Source: Heterocephalus glaber
Taxonomy: Eukaryota > Chordata > Mammalia > Rodentia > Bathyergidae
Assembly: GCF_000247695.1 (NCBI RefSeq)
Contig: NW_004624730.1
Coordinates: 33,932,906 to 33,996,905, forward strand
Direction: 5' to 3'
Length of the DNA stretch: 64,000 bases
The notes under the pieces were generated by a model. It was not told where the DNA came from. It did no database searches and saw nothing but the letters and a program-made list of their open reading frames with translations. Of the stretch, positions 56,866-64,000 are shown in pieces. The first letter of the stretch is position 1. Every line of letters begins with the position of its first letter. The position numbers were made by a program, and so were the translations under genes.

Positions 56866-58099
56866 CTACACAGAAAAGAACTTATTGGCCTTTAGGGCTT
56901 CCTAATAAGGAAACCTCCTTGGGAGAGTTACATATTTCTTGTTTGTAGGTGGCCCATTTTCTAAATTCCTGGATGTGGAGGATCTCAGACTCAGATATCA
57001 CTTCTCTGTAAATATCTTTAAAAAAATTATTGAAGCTTAAGTACATAAACAGAAAGTGCCAAGGTAAAATAGAATATAAACAAGTATTCCTCAATGCTAA
57101 CTTTTCATATATATATTCAGCACTTCTTAGATATTAGTTCTCCTTTAAGCTTATGTGTCTGTACAAACCATACAAGTCCTGCATGAACCAGCTGCAGTCT
57201 GTATTTCATCAGTGGCTCTGCATCTGATATTCTATGATTGGACCAGCCCTTGACATTGAAAATGTACTTAATGAATCACTGAATTGAGTCTTGATTGTCT
57301 TTTTCTTTCTTTCTATTTTTGTAGAGAGGCTGTGAAGTTCAAGTTAAGCCTTAGCTAATAGATGTGTCTTGATGTTGAAGGAGGCTGCTTTGATAAATCA
57401 GTTTCTAAGCCCATTCAATAAATCCACAGAAAAACCACCATGAAGGACCAAGTCAAGATTTCTACTCACTTTGCCTAACAATTAGAACCCACTTTCCCTT
57501 CAGCTAATAGTTCACCTCTTCAAGGGCTCATCCCCTCAGCAGAATCTGTATTTTTTTGTAGAAAGACAACAAAGGCACACAATGACCTTTCCAAGGTACT
57601 TTCTCCAAAATGTGGCAAATTAAATTTAAAAATCATTCTGGACTATGTCCTTCTGTACATTTATAAAAGAATGACTGCTTTAAGAGAAAAGGGCAAAGAC
57701 TCCTCAAAGATTTTCAATTTCATTTTTACACTAGTTTGAAAAATGTTCAGAAAAGCAAATTGTGGTTTAACTATTAAAAAAGAAAAACAAAGAAAAGAAC
57801 AAGAGTTGTAGGTGAGAACATTAAGAAATGCAATAATCATAGTGTTTCTTAATCCCTTGAGACTAATATTAATATTACCTGTGTCTAAAATCTTTAAATA
57901 CAGAAAAACTATAGTTATAAGTTAGTCCAAGGATACATCTTTCTATTTACTTAGAAAAGAGAAATAGGCCTATTCCTAAACTTCATACAAGCTCTCTTTT
58001 GTAACTATATATTTGGTTTACCAGTATTTTCACTGAAACTATTTATTTTAGGAAATTTTAATGTAATTATCACTAGGCACTTATTTGATTTCTTTTTCA
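56866..58099. other. unassigned AT-rich sequence
   Basis: No gene or nameable repeat was recognised. Confidence 0.4.
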
Positions 58100-58172
58100 T
58101 TGTTAGAGATTAAATCTAGGGTTTCTCACATGCTAATCATGTACTCTACCACTGGAGCTCCACCCTACCCCA
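58100..58172 (-). repeat. degenerate ID-like SINE, reverse orientation
   Basis: TTAGAGATTAAATCTAGGGT, GCTAATCATGTACTCTACCA and CTGGAGCTCCACCCTACCCC match a decayed reverse ID or the ID part of a dimer. No target duplication was found. Confidence 0.65.
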
Positions 58173-58569
58173 ACAACTGTATTTTTAAATTTAGTATATT
58201 TGCCCCTTTGTAGATCAGTGGAGGTGATAATATGTAATTGTTCGAAATGTATTTTGGTCAACTAGTAAAGATTGAGACCCTGGGATTTCTTTATCTGAGC
58301 AAGATCACTATAATCTATTAATTGCCTCTGGCAGTAGTCTATATAAAATGCTGTAAAGGAAGCTGAATTCTTGTAATAGTCTTATAATATTATGCCACAG
58401 AGAGACAAATCACTATCCACGGAGATTTTGTTGGTTTTCCCCCCAACATGTTATGGTAACTATAACTATAAATGTTGCTTTAGGAAGTATTTTAATATTT
58501 TTGTAAGATTATGCCAGAATGGTCTAAGGTTTTATTGTCCTTTTTTATGATTTGAAGTTAGAATCTCCA
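58173..58569. other. unassigned sequence
   Basis: No gene was recognised. Confidence 0.4.
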
Positions 58570-58645
58570 CTCAACAAATATGTGTTAGAAGTTACCCTGC
58601 CCTGGCCCTGTGCTGAGCCTTGAGGATATGAGTGTGGCTGGGATA
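58570..58645 (-). repeat. L2 LINE tail fragment, reverse orientation
   Basis: CTCAACAAATATGTGTTAGA, then CCCTGGCCCTGTGCTGAGCC and TTGAGGATATGAGTGTGGCT, is a short reverse L2 tail. Confidence 0.65.
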
Positions 58646-58805
58646 ATATTTGCTCTCCCTACTTAGATGTGGGGGAAGACATTGTTTTCTATAACTGATC
58701 TTATTTTTCTCAAAATTTCCATTCTTGCTGATGGCTGATGCAGAGGGATTTAAAATATTCCATTCAGAGCTAGCTCTATCTCTTCTGGTTAAAAAAAAAA
58801 AAAAC

Positions 58806-58896
58806 GGTCTGGGCCAGGGATTTAGCTCAGTGGCACTGTGCCTGCCTTGCAAATGCAAGGCCCTGAGTTCGATCCCCGGTACCACAAAAAAAAAAA
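58806..58896 (+). repeat. ID SINE, well preserved
   Basis: GGTCTGGGCCAGGGATTTAG, CTCAGTGGCACTGTGCCTGC, CTTGCAAATGCAAGGCCCTG and AGTTCGATCCCCGGTACCAC, then an A-tail. The A and B boxes look intact. The preceding A run at about 58790-58804 hides the left target duplication. The 97-aa minus frame crosses this SINE and is not a gene. Confidence 0.93.
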
Positions 58897-60214
58897 GTTA
58901 AATTTTCCACAGAGATTTCTCTTCCCTCTTTTCTTCTTCCCAAAATTGTATCAGGAGTGAAGGAAATGTAGGAAACTTCCAGACTGTGAGAGAGAAATCT
59001 TGTCACAATGTGGTGCTACTTTGCTGGCCACGCCATGTAGTATCCTGAATGCTTCAGGCCAGGACTTGGAATTCTCCTGGGCATCCTTGGGCCTGAGAAG
59101 CAAGTTCTAAGTCTGAGATTCTCACAGACCTCTCTGATAATTTCTAATCTCTCTGTCTGGGGAGTTTCAACCATAGTAAGCAGGTGGGGAGAAATTGGGA
59201 AAGAATGAACTCAGACACTTCTGATTCCACGCCCCCTTCCTCCCTCCAGCTGAAAGGGATTCTAATTATCTTCCAGTGTGAGGCTTAAGGACACATAGCT
59301 GTTAATTGGATTACAGTGAAATGATCGAATGATTTAGCATTAAAAGAGACCCACTTTGAAAGTAAAAAGGTGGGCAAAGGTACCACTCGTAATGGAATCA
59401 ACCAACAGGCCTGGTCTCCAATTAGATGGGACCAGAATTCAAATACAGAATTCTTTGTTCTATGTTTATGGTGGCACTTCCTAAATAATAAAGTACAATT
59501 GACATAGCAAGAGATCTTCTAGTAAAAACTTTGCGTATACTAGGGTTTTTAAACAAAAGGTCACCGGTGTGTATATATATCAAAGAAGCTGAAAACGTAA
59601 GTAGCCATTGGCTGAATATAGTAAAGAAATCATCTCAGCAGCTGCTGTTATGTTATATTCATAGAAAAAGAGGCAGAAACTAAAGAAAATACCTTATAAG
59701 TAGACTTTGGTCTGTGACACATTTTCTAAAACTACCTAATTGGTTGGTTTCTTAGGTGCTTATAGTTGTGATGATTATTTTCTCTAGCATTAGATACAGG
59801 GAATCAATATATCAATTTATGTTTGAATGCATATATATATATATATATATATAAAGGTCAAGGAATGAATTAGGGTGAGTCAGGGTTTTCCGTGTTTTTT
59901 GAAATTGTGGAGAAAATGGCCAACTCCAGGGCACTATTTGTTTAACTGAAAGAAATATTTCTTGACTTAGTTGAGAGAGACTTCATTTGCTCATCCATTC
60001 ATCTCTCCATCCACCCATACATCCACAGCATGCAATATTCCACTTGAGAAGAACAAGTGTGGTGGCTAAAAATGGAGTGCTAAGGCTGAGGTTAAACATA
60101 CACACTACAGTGGCAAATAAGTGAATGCTCTGTGGGCCACAAAATTGCCTCAAAGCTTCCTAGGAACCAATCAGTTAAGCTCTTCCAAGTTACACAAATT
60201 ATTGTCCATTAGGT
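58897..60214. other. unassigned sequence with (AT)11
   Basis: No gene was recognised. An (AT)11 microsatellite lies at 59831-59852. Confidence 0.5.
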
Positions 60215-60420
60215 AATAGTTAATAATACAACAGTAAGTATAATAGTCAACATTTTTAAGGCTTACTGCATGTTGGACATTGAGGCAGGCTTCCTATACA
60301 AATATATTTTTAAGTCTCTTAGGAACTTTGTGTAAGAAAAACTAAGGTATGAATTTTATAGATGTTGGCAAGTCTTAATAACATACCCATAATCCAGTGG
60401 TCAGGGGGCTGCTTGCTCTC
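60215..60420 (-). repeat. MIR SINE, reverse orientation
   Basis: AATAATACAACAGTAAGTAT, then CAACATTTTTAAGGCTTACT, GCATGTTGGACATTGAGGCA and AGGTATGAATTTTATAGATG, reads as reverse MIR. Confidence 0.75.
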
Positions 60421-60479
60421 TCCCATTTTTACTTTGTTGTAAATGCTTACAAAGGCACTTCTTGGTACTTAAATCTTGC

Positions 60480-60735
60480 CACAACTTCTTATTGAAGGGC
60501 TTCATGGTGAAACCTTTTCTGGGCTGTGATATGCAAGACCCTTCATAACAAAGATGACCTGTTCATTCCACCCTATACTCCTTCATGTAACACTCGACAC
60601 AATGTAATATAATTATTTGTTGTCTCCTTAAATAGACTTTATGGGCTATGAGAATAATGACTGTGTTTGTCTTTTCTATTGCCTTGTCAGTCCTTGCACA
60701 TAGTGGATATTCAACAAATGTTTAAAATAAGTGAC
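60480..60735 (+). repeat. L2 LINE 3' end
   Basis: CTTTATGGGCTATGAGAATA, TTGCCTTGTCAGTCCTTGCA and CATAGTGGATATTCAACAAA give a typical L2 tail. The upstream part from 60480 is more diverged. Confidence 0.75.
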
Positions 60736-61195
60736 TTTAATAACAGATTTCAAGGAATTGTATGTAAGACAACCTGCAGTTCTAGTTACACAAAAGAACT
60801 TCAGTTCAGTCTGTGATATTTTATTTTGCTCTTCCCATCTTTTCCCTCAACGCTTCTCCCCCTCATTATTTATTACTTACATAATCAGTGAAATTACTTC
60901 CTAATTCCTTTTCTTGGCCTAAAGTTGAGTAAAAGTCTCAAAGAACAAAGACTAAGAACTTTCTTTTTCACAAAACATTTGTCTCCACTTCCAATTTAGT
61001 CCTTTTTTGCTGCATAACTAGCTATGTAGAACTTTTCAACAGAGTTCTTACAGTGAATTATTTGATTTTACTACAAAGTCTGTCCATCAGTTCATGGAGC
61101 TGAAGGCTATTGTTGCCTTGAGAGCACATAAATGATGGATTATCTCCTCCTCACTTGCTTCAGCTTATGCAGCAGCTTCTGAAGCGATTAAACCC
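60736..61195. other. unassigned sequence
   Basis: No gene was recognised. Confidence 0.4.
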
Positions 61196-61408
61196 AATAG
61201 TTACCATCATAGTAATAACCAACATTTGTAAAGAACCTAAATCTCTATAAGCCCTTTCACATCTTACTCTCACCTGACTGATCTTCACAACCACTTAGCA
61301 GGTTCAGGCAAGCACTAGAGTTATGCACACTTATCAGTGGAGATGCTGAGAATGAGGGAGGATAAGTGACTCGCCCAGTGTCCAAGTGCATACAAGCCTG
61401 TCCTGGTT
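61196..61408 (-). repeat. MIR SINE, reverse orientation
   Basis: AGTAATAACCAACATTTGTA, then CCTTTCACATCTTACTCTCA, CTGATCTTCACAACCACTTA and AAGTGACTCGCCCAGTGTCC, follows the reverse complement of MIR in order. Confidence 0.88.
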
Positions 61409-62239
61409 TCAGTAACAGGAAGAGGCCAGTCTTAAACCAGAGGTTCTTGCTGCAGATTGCAGCCTCTTTTCACTACACTGTCTTGTCTCCAGTTTCACGT
61501 AAAAGGCTTTTTCTTCTGGTGGCAGGGTAAGAAGGAGAAAGGTCACACATCATTTCAGGGAAAACAATTTGATAGCTTTGAAACTGAATCTGTCTGATTT
61601 GGGGACATGAGAAAGAATTAGCTGCAAAACAGATGAACTGAAGTTTCAGGAGCAAAGCTCAAGAGAGTTCACTCATAAACTCCAGCTATGCCTAGAAGGT
61701 TCATCTGCCGGTAATGAATAGTGAGTACACTTGGCCAGATGTGATTCACTACTCCAGAAAACTTGTCTTGACTTAGTCTTCCCAAATGACAAAAAGAAGT
61801 ATGAGCCCTACTGAGGTTAGGAGCTCACTATACCTGCAGAGAACCTACTCGGTAAAGACACTGCTGCTGCTTTCTGGAACCAGAGCCTTGTTTCCATCCC
61901 CACCCGAAAAAACTGCCAATCCTTCTAAGGCTTGGCCCAGGTAACATGGAAACACCCCCAAACGTGCCTCTGTGCTCTCCCTCACCCCACTGTCCAGTCT
62001 TCCTGTTGCTACCTACAGCGGCCAGCGTTCCAGACCTCCCCTAGGCTCGTAGCCCATCCTCACAAAGGCTTGCCCTGGACCTGCAGTTGTCCTCATCCCT
62101 CCTGTTCCATTTCCATAGTCATTGACCTCAGCAATCTGAGGTTCTGGGGTTTTTTTCTTACCATAAAAGCAACACAAGCTCAGAAAAAGTAAAGCTTAGA
62201 AAATATAAGTATGCAGGAACTAAAAGCGAACCATTACTT
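61409..62239. other. unassigned sequence, possible L2 scrap
   Basis: No gene was recognised. GGCTTGGCCCAGGTAACATG and TCTCCCTCACCCCACTGTCC at 61930-61995 might be diverged sense L2. Confidence 0.4.
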
Positions 62240-62480
62240 TATCATTTTATTGAACTACCACTATATTTGGAATGAATTTCCTTCTAGACTTTGTTAAAAA
62301 TCATACTGCAACAAACTTTATATCTGACTTTTCTACTTAACATGGTAATGAAAATATTTTCTTGTGTTAATAAAATACTCTCCAATGTAATTTTATATAG
62401 TTATAGCATAATCCATCATATTAATGAGACTTGAGTCTTTTATTATTAGTTTGCTTCCTTTCCCTGTTATAAATAATGAC
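62240..62480 (+). repeat. old LINE-1-like (L1M/HAL1) fragment
   Basis: ATCATACTGCAACAAACTTT, TTTTCTTGTGTTAATAAAAT, ACTCTCCAATGTAATTTTAT and ATAGCATAATCCATCATATT resemble L1M-type 3' sequence. Confidence 0.6.
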
Positions 62481-62634
62481 TATAATCCATATTTTGTGCA
62501 CAAACTTAATTGAAGAACTTTGAATTTTTCCTTTAAACAAATTAAAAGTAGAAGTATTAAATCTTGACTTGGAGCTCTTAGTTCAACACACAAAGAAATG
62601 AGCAGTTCTTAGCACATTCCTTAGTATCTTAGTG

Positions 62635-62700
62635 TGAGTGGTGAGACAGGGTATAGCACTGAGTAGATACAAATAAGTATTTGTTGTATAAATGAATAAG
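62635..62700 (+). repeat. L2 LINE tail fragment
   Basis: ATAGCACTGAGTAGATACAA followed by ATAAGTATTTGTTGTATAAA is a sense L2 tail. Confidence 0.65.
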
Positions 62701-62924
62701 CTTATTTCCACTAAGAGTGTTTTAATTTTAAGAGACATTTGCCAAAAAGTCTGTCATAAATTGGTAGAAATTTATAAAGTAATATTTATAAGGTTGATAA
62801 ATTTATAATGAATACAGAACAATACAGGAGGGAAGAGCTTTTCATGAAGATTAATTCAGTCAGTGAAGCCCATAGCCTGCCATAATCAAATAATCTTTTT
62901 ACCCTTCCCAACAATTTAGTCAGC
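62701..62924. other. unassigned AT-rich sequence
   Basis: Nothing was recognised. Confidence 0.4.
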
Positions 62925-63195
62925 TAGTCAACATGACCCTGCCATCTGACGAGGCCCCAGGGATCTGATAAATGTGACATAGAGTCTCTCCTCAACAAGT
63001 CTACGTGCTTATGGGAGAGACAAATTCACCAGGCAATATACAAAGCAGCACAAGACAACAGAGTTGAGTGGCAGCATAAGCACAGTAGTGGAGGAAGCAA
63101 CCAGCTCTTGCTGGGGACATCCTCTTAGGAAGGGGACTTGAGATGGGATTTGAAGGAAAGTATGTGAGAAAACCATTCTAAGCAGGTGCAAATAC
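62925..63195 (-). repeat. L2 LINE 3' region, reverse orientation
   Basis: TCAACAAGTCTACGTGCTTA and TGGGAGAGACAAATTCACCA, then GGGGACTTGAGATGGGATTT and GAGAAAACCATTCTAAGCAG, parallel the reverse L2 3' region. The element is diverged. Confidence 0.6.
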
Positions 63196-63595
63196 CAAGA
63201 GACATTCTTCTCAGGTGATAGAATGACAATCTTTCCATCCCTTCCCCACCTCACTCAGCACTTCCTTGTGCCATACATTTACACCTTAGTGAGAATGAAT
63301 TGCCCTAAGTTTTCTCAGAGCAGAATTTAATAAAGGGAAAATAAACAGCTCCTGAGAACTAGAGATACTTGAGACCAAAGGGGCAGAAAAGAATACCAGT
63401 AAAAAGGAGAGGAACACATGTAAGGAAAGCAGGGAATATAAAACAATATGGCCAAACTGTACAATTGGGAACAGGAGATACAAACATAGAATATGATGCA
63501 TGTCTAGAGTTGTACAATACTACAACCCTAGGTCCCAAGCACTAGAAACCTCCCAGTGTAGGAAGGTGTAGCCTGGCACCTACCTTATCCTCATG
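63196..63595. other. unassigned sequence
   Basis: No gene was recognised. Confidence 0.4.
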
Positions 63596-63599
63596 GTAT

Positions 63600-64000
63600 C
63601 TGTCCTCTTCTAAAAATTCCACTACAAAGTCAATCCCTTCTCATTTTACAGCTCTATTTTATTTGCTCTTAGCATATAGTCTACAACAAGTGGGCCATTT
63701 CTCTCTGCTCTAGTAGAGAGGGGCTAAGCTGGTTGCCAGCGACCTATTAAGTATAGGCCTCTGTCTCCAGCTCTCCATTCACACTTGAACTGCACCAGCC
63801 TCACCTCCTTTCTTCCCCCTGAGCCTGTCCTTATGAGGTGGTTGCTAGAACTCTCTCCTTCAAGATCTTTGCAAAGCCGGTTCCCTCCCATCTTCCAGAT
63901 CTCTGCTCAAATGCTCTCCTCTGAGAGCTGTCCCTGCCCCCCTTACCTTTGCCATTATATGCTTCTGTGTTTTGACAGTACCTGTCCTTCACTGAACTTC
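63600..64000 (+). repeat. L2 LINE 3' region, runs off the window
   Basis: CTGTCTCCAGCTCTCCATTC, CAAGATCTTTGCAAAGCCGG, CCAGATCTCTGCTCAAATGC and TCTCCTCTGAGAGCTGTCCC follow L2. The copy is cut by the window edge. Confidence 0.75.

Noticed and set aside
58806..58896. tRNA gene or BC1-like RNA gene
   Set aside because: It resembles other ID copies in the window and lacks the unique 3' part of a BC1-type master gene.
1..64000. CRISPR array, phage, operon, toxin-antitoxin or other microbial system
   Set aside because: Nothing microbial is present. The whole window is mammalian repeat-rich DNA, and no regularly spaced direct repeats with unique spacers occur.

Overview
This window reads as ordinary intergenic or intronic nuclear DNA of a mammal, most likely a rodent. 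It is moderately AT-rich, has no dense reading frames, and is full of interspersed repeats. The rodent call rests on two SINE types. One is ID elements, tRNA-derived units carrying 'GATTTAGCTCAGTGG' and 'GAGTTCGATCCCCGGTACC' followed by an A-tail. The other is composite B1+ID dimers of the B1-dID/MEN kind known from squirrels and some other non-murid rodents. Ancient mammal-wide repeats (MIR, L2, MER5A, Tigger, MaLR LTRs) are still easy to recognise, which suggests a slowly evolving lineage such as a sciuromorph. I cannot name the species.

I find no protein-coding gene, exon, RNA gene, CRISPR array or microbial feature that I can support. The longest open frames (207 aa at 44435-45058, 171 aa at 12747-13262, 149 aa at 36155-36604 minus, 145 aa at 39532-39969 minus, 142 aa at 27133-27561 minus) resemble no family I know. 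Several run into recognisable repeats, so I treat them as chance frames.

Layout: 0-3 kb has a purine-rich tract and a GC-richer block with a 14-G run. 3-12 kb has an ID with perfect target duplications, MER5 pieces, a MaLR LTR, a MIR, an L2 and two B1-dID dimers. 12-18 kb has L2 and MLT1 LTR remnants and long unique sequence. 18-19 kb is an old hAT transposon interrupted by an ID. 21.1-23.5 kb is an L2 split by a 1.34 kb LTR-like insertion. 26-31 kb has MaLR LTRs (one splitting a MIR), a degenerate tandem repeat, a palindromic MITE and an L1 3' region. 32-35 kb has a Tigger element and a MIR split by a MER5A with an 8-bp duplication. 37-41 kb has L2 pieces and a small A-tailed retrocopy with perfect 14-bp target duplications. 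44.8-45.6 kb is a cluster of three hAT-type elements. 46-48.5 kb has IDs, a B1-dID, a second Tigger-like element and an antisense L1 ORF2 piece. 53-55 kb has a (GT)19 tract, an LTR carrying an ID, and a (CT)23 tract. 56-64 kb is L2, MIR, ID and L1 fragments.

The interest lies in transposon archaeology: nested insertions with visible target duplications give a relative order of insertion (MIR and L2, then DNA transposons and LTRs, then ID SINEs). The most unusual single item is the roughly 190-bp hAT-type element at 45354-45540. Its 5' half resembles, from memory, hAT MITE families with patchy distribution in tetrapods. Repeat names are recalled, not searched, and boundaries are approximate unless a target duplication fixes them.
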